In this document: in pieces, positions 33,702-44,786 of the stretch
Layout: every line of letters starts with the position of its first letter
How positions within the stretch are numbered: the stretch's first letter is position 1
Assembly: GCA_019022495.1 (NCBI GenBank)
Contig: JAFEKR010000012.1
Location: 310,001 to 374,000, forward strand
Source: Epichloe hybrida
Lineage: Eukaryota; Ascomycota; Sordariomycetes; Hypocreales; Clavicipitaceae
Direction of reading: 5' to 3'
Length of the DNA: 64,000 bases
Notes under the pieces: model-generated
What the model was told of the DNA's origin: nothing
The model's input: only the letters and a program-made list of their open reading frames with translations
The model's database searches: none
Translations under genes and position numbers: made by a program

Positions 33702-34109
33702 GCAGTACGAAGTATAAAATGGACCATATCTTTTGTAAAATGTAACAGGGATTTGGAGAGATAGCCCTGCACTCAGCGCTGTGGCTTGTTACAACAGAGG
33801 ACGTGAAGCAAAGGCATCTGAAACGCCACAAACAGATGGCGCGCTGCTCTCTCTCTCTCTAGCGTCCATGGATCAATCACATTCGCCCTCCGTCGTAACA
33901 TTGTACGCCAAGCGCCGAAGCAGGGTTGCGTTCTCGGAAGTCTCGGGGGGTTGGTTGGCTGGATTACGTCCGTACATTCAAATAAGTTATTACATAATAG
34001 ACCACCCGAGTGATCCGTTCATGTCTCAAATGCCGGCAAGCCGAGCCATGCCACGGTGGCCCTGTGCCAAAGTGCGGAAATCGCCAGATGAGGGTCAAGA
34101 GGCGCGTAT

Positions 34110-34491
34110 TATCTCCTTACAAGCGTGTTCTACCTTATCTCCTTAGTCGTGACTCCACAAGCAGTATCACGACTATTACGAAGTACATGGAAGGAAATAG
34201 GTCTGTGGGGCCTCTAAAGGCCCCTTACCACAAGGTGAGTAACTGCGTAAATACGCGAAAGTGTAGTGTAATAGTTAATACAGGGAAAACCACTAGTATG
34301 TATATCATTAGCCTGTTTATATAGAACATACCTCTATGTAGTCTACTTTTATCTAATTAAATACAGACCCTAGTGAACGTGACTCCACAAGGTAGACCGT
34401 GTCTACATATGTAAGGTGGTACAAATTACTACACCACACTTTCGCGTACCTGCCCCACTGGCCCTCAAGGTGGAACACGCTTAAGGAGATA
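34110..34491 (-). mobile_element. MITE-like element C, longer and rearranged
   Basis: The outer ends again read TATCTCCTTA and its complement, with a third subterminal stem (AAGCGTGTTC and GAACACGCTT). The core shared with A and B appears in reverse orientation near 34345-34395 (ACTTTTATCTAATT, CAGACCCTAG, ACGTGACTCCACAAGG). A second TATCTCCTTAG lies inside at 34136, next to a small hairpin around 34146-34173, which suggests a nested or composite insertion. Confidence 0.6.
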
Positions 34492-34764
34492 CGAGCACGG
34501 GAAAAAGGATAAAATGCTACATATTATGTACAATACTTCGTACTCCTCACGACATGGAACAGACAGGGTATCAAATTTATGCCTGCATCTCAGACGCGTG
34601 GATGCAATTCTCCTTGCTTCACATGCTCGTCCCAACATTCATCCGTAGAAAAAGTTCCCCTTTTCGAAAAACCTAAACGCAGTTGTTTTCACACACAAAG
34701 GGCGAAGGGGAAGGGAAATCCCCATGTACGTGACAGAGCCGTGCTTCGTTCATTCTCCAAATCT

Positions 34765-36234
34765 CTAGTCCGAGAATTCGTCACTCGGCGATTCTCTTCC
34801 AAACGGATGGTTGAATTTCAATAACCCATTCAATCCCCCGACCCAGGGATCGTCGTCCTCCGTCCTGATGACACATGGCACACCGCCGTGCCATTCTTCA
34901 CCGGGGCCAGCCCGCCCGACAAACTCGCCCTCGACATGGATTTCCATCCCTGGCGACACTCCGGCACATCGCATGCCGTCGATATTGAGATCAAGCTCGC
35001 GACCTCTATTCTTCAGGCTCATCCGCAATATGACCCTTGTGTCTAGCGGGAGAACGAGCGATCGGAAGCTCAAGCTGCAGGGAGAGATGGGCGTGATGAG
35101 GAGCGATTTGACGAGGGGGTGGACAATGGGGCCACCTGCGCTGAGGCTGTAGGCCGTGGAGCCAGTCGGCGTGCTGATAAGAATGCCATCTGCCGTAGTC
35201 TCCGTAAGAAAGTGGCCATTCTGGTAAATGTCAATGATGGCCAGATGCGGATGAGACCCTCGATGAACCGAGATTTCGTTGACGGCCCGCAGTGCCGGCG
35301 ACGATTCTTTGGTCCCCGCGATGCTGGTCTTGTGCTGGCTGGCCAACGAATCCGATACCTCGTGGTTGATACTGTTCCCTTCACGATCAAGGATGTTAGT
35401 CTTGAGGCGGTGCCGCAGCAAGATTCTGGATGCCCTCTGGACGCCCAGGCTTTTCCCGCGATGCCTCTCCCAGCCCTCGAGCGACGGCGAGTCGCCGTTC
35501 TCATGTAGAAGTCGATGTTGATCATCTCGACCGTTGTCCCGCGGTACGGCTGCCCTCTGCGCAACGGCCACATCACTCCCGCTCATGTACATTTCTCTCC
35601 AAGCCTTTTTATGTTCCACGAAGTTCCACTCGCCTAGAAAGCCCAGCGTTCCCATGCTAAAGGATAGGATAGGCGGCACAGACCCATAGAGCTTGAACAG
35701 ACTCGCGGCTCGAAGGACAGTGCCGTCTCCGCCGAACGTGGCAATCACGTCAACCTTGTCTGCGATATTGGATCGGTCATCGGAAACGTAGATCGGGAAG
35801 GGGAGACGCTCGCGGATGACGGTCGCGATGCTTGGCTCCACGACGAGATTCACGCCGGGGTAGCCGTTGCGAATGTACTTGGCAAATTTGGTCACGGATT
35901 CAATGACATCGGGGGCGTAAAGCTTCAGGACTAGCAGGAGATTTCGCGGTGGCCGCCTCCAGTGCAGAGACAGTAGCGACGATCCAGGCTTGGTGCTCTG
36001 TAGGTAGCGCGGGACGGTTCGCTCGGGGAGATCGCACGCGCTGTAGACGTCTGCGTTTCGAAAAGGGCACGTCGTCGAGAGGCCGCGTCGTCTACTACAC
36101 GCTGGTGGCGAGTTAGACCATGGCGGTAATGGTGACGATGATGGTAACGATGATGTTACTCTGGTGGCGGAAGCTCTTGTACCGAGACCGGATGGGCAGC
36201 GAGTGGGGGTCAGCAACAATCTGCGCCGGGACAT
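34765..36234 (-). CDS. pos5: NAD(H) kinase, mitochondrial Pos5 type
   Basis: One exon of 489 residues starting at the ATG complementing 36232-36234. The first 55 residues are rich in Arg, Ser and Pro without acidic residues, as expected for a mitochondrial presequence. The kinase domain has the signature FGGDGTVLRAASLF, then SMGTLGFLGEW, NEISVHRG (nucleotide-binding NE) and ADGILISTPTGSTAYSLSAGGP. An insert of about 85 residues between GFLGEW and NEIS is charged and probably disordered. By family it phosphorylates NADH/NAD to NADP(H) in the matrix, supporting redox defence and Arg/Fe-S metabolism. It is divergent from the acyltransferase gene. Confidence 0.92.
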   Translation of the reverse strand: MSRRRLLLTPTRCPSGLGTRASATRVTSSLPSSSPLPPWSNSPPACSRRRGLSTTCPFRNADVYSACDLPERTVPRYLQSTKPGSSLLSLHWRRPPRNLLLVLKLYAPDVIESVTKFAKYIRNGYPGVNLVVEPSIATVIRERLPFPIYVSDDRSNIADKVDVIATFGGDGTVLRAASLFKLYGSVPPILSFSMGTLGFLGEWNFVEHKKAWREMYMSGSDVAVAQRAAVPRDNGRDDQHRLLHENGDSPSLEGWERHRGKSLGVQRASRILLRHRLKTNILDREGNSINHEVSDSLASQHKTSIAGTKESSPALRAVNEISVHRGSHPHLAIIDIYQNGHFLTETTADGILISTPTGSTAYSLSAGGPIVHPLVKSLLITPISPCSLSFRSLVLPLDTRVILRMSLKNRGRELDLNIDGMRCAGVSPGMEIHVEGEFVGRAGPGEEWHGGVPCVIRTEDDDPWVGGLNGLLKFNHPFGRESPSDEFSD

Positions 36235-37021
36235 GCTTTTTATCTAGCGAAGAAAGATACGAGCCATGGTGTTCTCGGATGGACGGGCGGAAAGAGGACA
36301 AGACGAGTTGGAGGCACGCGACACGAAAGGATGGTTCGTCGCTGAGCCGCAAGGTTTCTTCAGAAAAGTTGCCTGAACCAACAACAAGCCACAGAAGAAG
36401 CATGGTGCAGCTTGTGGCGCCTGCATCTCCATACTGCTTACGGAGTATTACTCCGTACTGCACTGGCAGCTCCAAAAGAGCTCCGTGAACGAGTGCGCCT
36501 CATTGGTCGCCTGACCACTTGCAGCCGTCCTTCTTTTCATTGCCCGCCCGCTGCCAAAGGGCATCAGAATCTACAACCCCACAAGATCATCCTTTGACGT
36601 TATCTTTCACGATCTGCAAGAGCATCAGGTGTACCGAGAACGTACCTGATCGCTGCCCCCGCGGTTACGACATTGGACTGGAGCCTCATTGCTAGACCTC
36701 ATACTCCGTAGACTTGGGCATACATGGAGTAGCCAGCGACCCCTCCCCAACGTCTTGATCGCTGATGAACCTATATTATGCGTGCGCATTTTCTACGTTG
36801 TCTAAGACATTTGATCACATAGCCCAGACGCGAACTGTACCTTTACCCTTGCTTGTCATGTGTATTGGGCTGCCTGTCTAACCACCGTGCTTGTAGATTA
36901 CACACTCTTCCATATCCGATATCCGACGTATCCGGAACAACTCCCTCAGTGAGACGCATAATATCGCAAAATTCTCACTGCGTCAATATACATCTATACA
37001 CACACACACAATAGCGCCGCC
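36235..37021. promoter_or_regulatory. divergent promoter with a TACGGAGTA palindrome
   Basis: This lies between the starts of the NADH kinase and the acyltransferase. It has three TACGGAGTA/TACTCCGTA motifs (36439-36447, 36449-36457 and 36702-36710); the first two face each other across one base. A CA repeat lies near 37000-37010. Confidence 0.45.
36439..36457. repeat. perfect 19-bp palindrome of two TACGGAGTA motifs
   Basis: The sequence reads TACGGAGTATTACTCCGTA: two inverted 9-mers with one T between. It is the only inverted pair among 15 copies of the 9-mer in the window. Confidence 0.9.
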
Positions 37022-38538
37022 ATGGCGAAATTGGCCAAGGAGAAAGGCTCGGAGAGCAGTGTCCTCGTCGGTGTGCAGAATACAACAGAGAAGCAATCTC
37101 CTTCATCGGGGGTTTGGCACCCTTCGGGACGCGCGGGCCATGGTCGTGGAATGCAAATACTGCGAGTGGTGGCATTCGCCGTCTACTTCAATTTCTGTTG
37201 CTTCATGTATGTGGTTCCGAACCTGTTTCCTGACCCAGTGGCCATTCCGTGGCACCTTACATTGTGGTTCTGGTGCAAGCGTCACTGATCAAATCATGTC
37301 CTTGACAGAATTGGTATCACTCAGTTCATTGGCGCCCCGTTGTACTTCTTCAACCGCGATTGGTTCTATGCGTACATGGCCATGACCAAGAGATCCTTTT
37401 GCCTTACCATCACGCTAATGACGCATATTTTCGGCCCGACGACCATGCGCATTAGTGGTGATGAGTCGGTCGCAGGCCAAATCATGCCCACGAGTGCCGG
37501 GGGTGTCGAGTTGAGGTTTCCCGAGCGCATAGTCATGATTGCGAACCACCAGGTCAGTGTAGGCAAATCGCCACAATGGGGAGTCATCTGGTGTGTGGCC
37601 GGCCCCATGCATGAAGGGAAGTCTAATCAACATGTGAACAGATTTACACAGATTGGATATACTTGTGGTGGATCGGCTATGCGAATCGTCCCGGTATGCA
37701 TGGTCATATCTACATCATCCTCAAGGAGTCTCTCAAGTACATTCCCATTATCGGAACTGGCATGATGTTCTATGGCTTCATCTTCATGTCGAGGAAAATG
37801 GCCACTGACCAGCCGCGACTCACGTATCGGTTGAACAAGCTGAAGCAGAAAAAGGTCGGCCCGCGGGGGAATACGTACCTCGACCCAATGTGGCTTCTTT
37901 TATTCCCGGAAGGCACCAACTTGTCCAATAATGGTCGGACAAGGTCTTCCCAGTGGGCGGCAAAGAACGATTTGCGGGATCCAGATCACGTCATGTTGCC
38001 TCGAAGTACCGGCACTTATTTCTGTCTCAACGAGCTGAAAGACACTGTAGAATACGTCTATGACTGTACCGTGGCATATGAGGGAATACCGTAAGTCTGA
38101 CAACGGTGCCATATCCAAGCGTGAGACACCAAATGCAAAAAGACTGACCTGCATTTCCCTTCCAGTCGGGGCAAATATGGAGAAGAGGTATTTGGATTGT
38201 GCAGCACTTATTTCGAGGGCCGCCCTCCCAAGTCAGTTAATCTCTTCTGGAGGCGTTTCAAGGTCGCCGATATCCCCCTCGACGATCCCAAGAAATTCGA
38301 TCTCTGGTTACGAGATCAATGGTACAAGAAAGATGCATTGATGGAGGAATATCTCAACAAGGGCCGCTTCCCACCGTTGCCCGGGGCCGAGGTAGACTAC
38401 GTCGAGACCCAGGTTCGCACCCGTTATCCGTGGGAAATCTTGCAGATTTTCAGCGTCGTGGGGATTTGTGGTTTGTTGTGGCACAACGTGCGAAGACTAC
38501 TGCAAATGGTCACGGGCAAGTTGAATATCCTGGTGTGA
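37022..38538 (+). CDS. membrane lysophospholipid/glycerophosphate acyltransferase (PlsC family)
   Basis: Four exons: 37022-37206, 37309-37552, 37642-38090 and 38166-38538, giving 416 residues. The joined sequence has a cytosolic N-terminus, a membrane segment (about 48-65), and the acyltransferase motif I ANHQIYTDW (His142, Asp147, created across intron 2). Motif III is LLLFPEGTNLS near residue 230, and another membrane segment lies near the C-terminus (LQIFSVVGICGLLWHNV). This arrangement matches the LCLAT1/AGPAT5 and yeast Cst26 group, which re-acylates lysophosphatidylinositol or lysophosphatidic acid in the ER. The exact acceptor cannot be read from the sequence. All four exons join in frame. 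Confidence 0.9.
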
Positions 38539-39492
38539 GGGGAGGATAGGAGCTGGCCGATTCGCCACAGCTGGGTTGGAACAAGTGTCTGCCTTATTTG
38601 GCTGGAGCTGGTAATATAAGAGGGCATGCATACATAGGTTTATCGGCAGCTCTGTCATGTTGAGTTATAGTTTCTAGGCCAAGTGCCTCGGGGGGAAGGG
38701 GGAAGAGAAGTCAGGAATATGATTGAAACACAGTGCGAGCCTGTTAGCGGTCATCGGCGCCTCTTTTGAGTCGCCCACAGGCGACAGGACACAAATTTTA
38801 CATGGGTTAGCTTGTTTGTGAAGCTTCTTCCGTGCCTCGGCTAGCGCGGTCAAGTCTGTAACATGACTGGTCAAGCGTGAGTTGTGACATGAATCAGGCA
38901 GAAAACTTGGCAATCTGATAATGCAGTCGAGTGCATTGGACGATTTGAAATTTGCCCGTGTATATCGATTCTGGGCTGTACAGTCAGTAAGTGACGGCTA
39001 CATGCATGAAACTTTTCTCAAGTATTACCCACGATGCTGCTCATTATCGGGACCGTCCAAGACGGCACGGGCGGTGGAATTTCAATACAACCAACGGCAG
39101 ATGGACTTGAACTCGCGGCTCGCTCGGGACTCGCGAAGCTCTTGGCCATTAGTTAGTCCATGATCGCCCACAACCCCAGTCCACTACACCGCGCCAGACC
39201 AGGGTGATTGGGATTGATTGCGTCGGAGATCGGGGGTTGGGGGATTTTCCAATGTTACTGTGCTTTCTACTTATACGGACGTTTTTCCTGGCTTTATAAA
39301 CACATTCGCTGGTCTGAGGTGTTCCACGTTCGATCGACGACCAGTTCGTATCTTACCATTTGAGATAGATAACCATAACCCGCTTCATTACCTTTGTGGC
39401 GCCTCATTGTTTGATAACTCCCTTTGTTAGACAACCAGCACCAAAACACAATATAATCTACTTGTCCTGCCGCAAGCGTGTCTTCTCCCACC
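38539..39492. other. intergenic, no gene seen
   Basis: This lies between the acyltransferase and the permease. Only short chance frames. Confidence 0.5.
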
Positions 39493-41329
39493 ATGACCAC
39501 TCGCGCCGATGGCTTTGAGAAGCAGACGGTTGACAACCAAGACCATGATGCTGTCGTGCCTCACGGCAAACCCGGCTCCAAGATTGGCGGGGCCAGCGAG
39601 ACCAGCGAGGCCAGCGAGGCCAGCCAGACCGACAGCGACAGCGACTATGGACTCTCAAAAGAGGAACAGACCAATATCATTCGGCGAATTGATCGCCGAC
39701 TGGTGCTGACCGTTGGTGCCATGTATTGTGCCAGTCTAATGGATCGAACAAACATGGGTGCAGCCAACATTGCCGGCATGGGCAAGGAACTCAACCTGAT
39801 AGACAATCAATATGTGAGTCCAAAAGTCCTGTGAAAAGCCAAGAAGAAGATGAAGATGAACTTGCTGATCATTGTCATTGTTGCTTGGCCAGAACATCGC
39901 CAGCTTGGCCTTCTTCGTCACGTACACCATCTTGCAACCTCCATCAACTGTTCTTGTTCGAGCCATCGGACCACGAGCGCACCTCGCAGCAATCACCCTG
40001 CTGTGGGGTGGCGTCATGATTGGGATGGGCTTCGTCAAGAAGTGGCAGGAGCTCACAGCCCTCCGTGCTGTGCTGGGTCTCTTCGAAGCCGGCTTTTTTC
40101 CCGCCTGTGTTTATCTGCTCAGTACTTGGTACACTCGATGTGCGTCCAGCCAAAAACAAAACTCTCTCTACCTGTAGGCTGTGGCTGACCAGATAATCAG
40201 ACGAAGTTGGAAAGCGATACTCGGTTTTCTACATTATCGGATGCGTAGCATCGGCCATCTCTGGTATTCTGGCTTATGGAGTAAGAGCACCGCGAGACTT
40301 ATTCATATTTCGACATGATCTGCCAGTGCCAGTGCCAATGCTGATTGAATATTTTGTCCCTGAAGCTGATGCAACTCGGTGGCCGCGAGGGCTTGAGTGG
40401 TTGGCGATGGATTTTTATTATCCAAGGCACCATCACCTGCGCGTTGGCGATTGCCGGCTACTGGCTTCTCGTTGATTTCCCAGACTCGAACCGCAAATCT
40501 TGGAGTTTTTTGAGTCTGCGAGAGAGGCAGTGGGTCGTCAGCCGCGTTGACAAGGATCGTGGCGATGCCAAGGTTGAGGCTTTCCAACTGCACAAGTTCC
40601 TGAGGGGAGCCAAGGATTGGAAGATCTGGGCCTATGCCGTCATCTTCTTCGGCACAACGAACACGTGTTATGCTCTGGCCTTTGCTCTGCCCAGCATCCT
40701 CGTCGCCAACATGGGCTTCTCCGTCGGTGCTGCTCAGTGCCTGGTTGCGCCTCCGTACGCCTTTGCTGGATTCGTCATGTACGGTATGGGCTGGCTGGGT
40801 GACAAGTACCACATCCGAGGCCCCATCATTCTTGCCAACATGCTCCTCTGTCTCATTGGCTTACCCATCATGGGATGGGCCTCGAGTGCCGCCGTGCGAT
40901 ATTTTGGAGTCTTCCTCGTCACCGCAGGAGCCAACAGCAACATCCCCACCATCATGTCCTTCCAGGCCAACAATGTCAGAGGTCAGTGGAAGCGAGCATT
41001 CTGCAGCGCCACCTTGATCGGATTCGGCGGCATCGGCGGCATCTGCGGCAGTCTTGTGTTCCGCGAGCAGGACAAGGCCACTGGATACAAGCCAGGCATG
41101 TGGACATGCATCGCCTGCTCTCTGCTCAACGTCATCTTGGTCGGCGTCTTGGACTTGGAGTTCCTGAGGGGGAACAAGAAGGCTGACCGCGGAGACATCT
41201 CATTGGAGGATGATGATAATGCAAGTCATATATCTTGTCCCCGCTTGCGTTGTCCCACTGGATTCAGAGCTGTTCAACTAACGACTTGTGCAGAGCAATG
41301 CTGCTACTGACTTCCGATATACCCTGTGA
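39493..41329 (+). CDS. DAL5-type MFS anion:cation symporter (1)
   Basis: Five exons: 39493-39813, 39893-40139, 40201-40280, 40366-41220 and 41294-41329, giving 512 residues. About 12 membrane segments are visible. The family marks are DRTNMGAANIAGM after the first segment, and GLFEAGFFPACVYLLSTWYTRYEVGKR, which is split by intron 2 and restored in frame. The N-terminus is cytosolic, with a Ser/Glu/Thr repeat. The last intron begins with GC rather than GT (AAT|GCAAGT ... TTGTGCAG). Splicing it yields the family-typical end DFRYTL, while reading through gives an unrelated Cys-rich tail ending at 41310. The family carries allantoate, nicotinate, vitamins or dipeptide-like acids. The substrate is unknown. 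Confidence 0.9.
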
Positions 41330-42389
41330 GCTAGGAGCTGATGTCAAGCTTTGGCTGAGCGTACGAAGAAGAATGAACGGCGTAGGGCTAACGAAACACT
41401 GATGCCCGATGAAGATGATTGATGCTAATATTCACGTGCACGAGTTTTTTTGTGTGTAGTTGTGCACATCAAGTGCAAACGAGTAATCAACTGCCTTGAA
41501 GAAGAGAGGGGGAGAATATGGGAAAATATATAGATAAAATAGATATGTATGTATGTACCTGGGGGAAAGCGGGAATTATCAGCTTGCTAGATAGATGCCT
41601 GTTGTCAACGGCTCACTGCCAGTTGTAAGTAGTAGTAGTAATAGCCATAATAATAGGGAGAAGGTGATAGGAAGAAACGTTACCATTCGGAGCTGTTCCC
41701 ACCACGATGCAGCTAATCTGAGCCCATGCCTCGGTGTCTCACTCAAAAGTGACGACGGGCAACTCAGACATGTGTGCCATGGTGAAGATCACTCGCCGTA
41801 CTCGGGTTATACCTATCCATATCCGGCCAAACCCAGTCAAACCCAAGCGCAAATTTTGCAAATATTGTTCAACGTGTGCAAAATCCAAAAGTAGGGTCTG
41901 ATCCACGAGCCGGTGCAAAGTTTGCACTGATATTACATGGTGCAAGTTATATGTGGATTTATTATATAGGGCGGCCACTTTATACTATCTTTCTTTACAC
42001 TAGTGTAAACTTTATACGTAGACTACATAAAGTGTATGGTTTATACCTAAAAATTGGCAGATTTTGCGTTTTTCTTAGTATCTAAGACCCTCGGCCAATA
42101 GACGGCCTTCAATTACCTATGGTGGGCACCGTAATAGCTGTCAGTTCTGACGGCCCGCCAAAGTCACAGGGACAAAAGAAATGACTTCAGATAAAAGGTG
42201 CCAATACTGCCGATACTGCTGCGTGCGCTGCTTTGTCTTCTTCTTTTCCCTTCAGCACCGCGTCGCACCCAATTGCAGCACATTCAATCGATCACTTGCA
42301 TCTGAGCTGGACCTCAAATTTCCGCGAGAGTAGGCTACTCTTGCAAGTTATCATAGTTGCACCGAGTTACCCGTCTCACACCAGCCACG
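41330..42389. other. intergenic, AT-rich
   Basis: This lies between the permease and ilv3. There is a short GTA/TAG triplet run near 41624-41640 and AT-rich sequence to 42100. No gene is recognised; the last 200 bases are probably the ilv3 leader. Confidence 0.5.
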
Positions 42390-44281
42390 ATGTTGTCTAC
42401 CCTGCGACAACGGCCGGCTGGCCTGACCCGTCTGGCCAAGAACAGCTTTACGTCGTCAAGAAGCCATGGGTACGTTCAATCTCACAGCTCTGGGCCAATT
42501 GACCAGCAATTGTTGCTTCAATCTTCACTAAACTGATGTCACGGCCCTGCAGTCGCTTCTTGTCCACCACCGCGTCCCTTCAGACGGATAATCAGCTCAA
42601 CAAGATCTCGTCGGCAATCACCCAACCCAAATCGCAAGGCGCTTCGCAAGCCATGCTGTACGCGACTGGTCTTTCCCAAGATGATATGAACAAGGCACAG
42701 GTTGGTATCTCATCGGTTTGGTATGAGGGCAACCCTTGCAACATGCACCTCATGGACTTGTCCAAGGTTGTGCGAGAATCCGTCGCCAAGGCTGGCCTTA
42801 TTCCCTACCGATTCAACACTATCGGTGTCAGCGACGGCATCTCCATGGGCACAAGTGGGATGAGGTACTCTTTGCAAAGCCGGGAGATCATTGCCGATAG
42901 CATCGAAACTGTCATGAATGGACAATGGTACGATGCAAATATCAGCTTGCCCGGTTGCGACAAGAACATGCCAGGTGTTGCTATTGCCTTTGGCCGTGTG
43001 AATCGTCCCAGTATCATGGTCTACGGTGGAACTATCAAGCCGGGCTGTGGAAAGGGTGGCGAACAGTTGGACATTGTGTCTGCTTTCCAGGCTTATGGAC
43101 AGTACATCACTGGAGAGATCACCGAGGAGCAAAGATTCGACATCATCCGCAACGCTTGTCCTGGAAGTGGTGCCTGCGGAGGCATGTACACCGCCAACAC
43201 CATGGCTACCGCCCTTGAGACCATGGGTCTGACTCTCCCCGGAAGCAGTAGCAATCCTGCCGAGGACCCTGCTAAAATTGCCGAGTGTGAGAATATCGGA
43301 GAAGCTATCAAGAACCTGTTGAAGGAAGACATCCGACCCCGCGACATCATGACCCGCCAAGCCTTTGAGAACGCCATGACCGTGGTCTCAATTCTCGGTG
43401 GTAGCACCAACGCTGTTCTCCATCTGATCGCCGTCGCTGACTCTGTCGGCATCAAGCTGACCATTGACGACTTCCAGAACGTTTCAAACCGTGTCCCTCT
43501 CCTGGCTGACCTTAGACCGTCGGGCAAGTACGTCATGGAAGACGTACACAAGATTGGCGGCACTCCAAGTCTGCTGAAGTTCCTTCTCAAGGAAGGCCTC
43601 CTTGACGGTTCTGGCATCACCGTCACCGGCAAGACCATGAAGCAAAACATGGACACTGTTCCTGAGTTTCCATCGGACCAGCAGATCATTCGCCCTCTCA
43701 GCAACCCAATCAAGCCTACTGGACATATTCAGATCATGCGCGGATCCTTGGCCCCCGGTGGATGTGTCGGCAAAATCACCGGCAAGGAGGGGTTACGATT
43801 CACTGGCAAGGCCAAGGTGTACGACTCCGAGGACGATATGATTCACAGTCTGGAACGAGGTGAAATCAAAAGGGGCGAGAAGAGCGTCGTCGTCATTCGA
43901 TATGACGGTCCCAAAGGTGGTCCCGGTATGCCCGAGATGTTGAAGCCCTCTTCCGCCATCATGGGTGCTGGTCTCGGCAAGGACGTCGCCCTGCTCACTG
44001 ACGGTCGCTACTCTGGCGGTTCACATGGTTTCATCATCGGCCACATTGTCCCCGAAGCCATCGTCGGTGGCCCCATAGCTCTCGTCAAAGATGGCGACGA
44101 GATCATAATTGATGCCGAGAACCAGGCCATTGACCTGAATATATCGGAGGCTGAAATGGAAAAGCGACGAAGGGAATGGAAGGCTCCAGCCCCCAGATAT
44201 ACCAAAGGCACTCTGAAGAAGTATGCGGCTCTCGTAAGTGATGCCAGCTCAGGCTGCGTCACGGATGGATCTGTCCACTGA
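42390..44281 (+). CDS. ilv3: dihydroxyacid dehydratase, mitochondrial
   Basis: Two exons, 42390-42469 and 42553-44281, give 602 residues. Exon 1 codes for most of an Arg/Ser-rich mitochondrial presequence ([20 protein letters not shown]); the intron splits a Gly codon and joins SHG to RFLSTTA. The enzyme body has the iron-sulfur cysteines in [17 protein letters not shown] and [17 protein letters not shown], and the C-terminal signature [19 protein letters not shown]. It dehydrates dihydroxyacids to 2-oxo acids in the common step of valine, leucine and isoleucine synthesis. The length is that of the fungal mitochondrial form. It is absent from animals, and convergent with the next gene. Confidence 0.97.
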
Positions 44282-44786
44282 TTTTGGGAGTTTTGGACAC
44301 CGGACGTCGGGTCTGTTAAAAGGGGGGGAAAGATGTAATATTTCTTCCTTGAAATCTACTGCTTAGGGGGAAATGCGGTAGGATCTCTTCGTGCCAAACG
44401 AGATGGGAAGCTAGCAACGGAGTAGCTCTTTGTATACATAATGGCAAAAGCGCCGAAAGGGTGCAAGTAATTTACTCCAAGTATCATTTTCTTGGTCTTT
44501 AGTCGCGAGATATCTACTCCAAGAAAATTATCTAACAACATGCCGCGGCAATCAATATTTATGGATTTTCTAATCCCTAACGTGGATCCAACTATGTTAA
44601 TGAAATAGCTATAGAAAAACTCGAATTCATGCTCCTGCCAATGCAACGCCCGAAGAAAGGCTTCATTATAACTAACTTCCTCCGACCACTCGTGAATCAG
44701 GACAATGTGTGGCACATTCTTCTCATCCGTCCGTCTTCGAGAATGGCGGGGTCAAAACTACAGAAATCGCTTACCGTACCCTCCTC
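44282..44786. other. convergent intergenic, no gene
   Basis: This holds the 3' regions of ilv3 and the LOA1-type gene. Nothing else is seen. Confidence 0.5.

Larger units (their letters stand above)
33299..34764. other. right half of the repeat island
   Basis: Apart from the small inverted repeat and elements B and C listed separately, this holds only short frames and a CT repeat near 33848-33860. TACGGAGTA motifs are at 33385-33393 and 33556-33564. No gene is recognised. Confidence 0.5.

Noticed and set aside
34010..34324. Cysteine-containing frame that recalls a zinc cluster
   Set aside because: Cysteine spacing does not fit Zn2Cys6 and the frame runs into element C.
42592..43713. Minus-strand frames opposite ilv3
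   Set aside because: They are shadows of a strongly biased coding exon.
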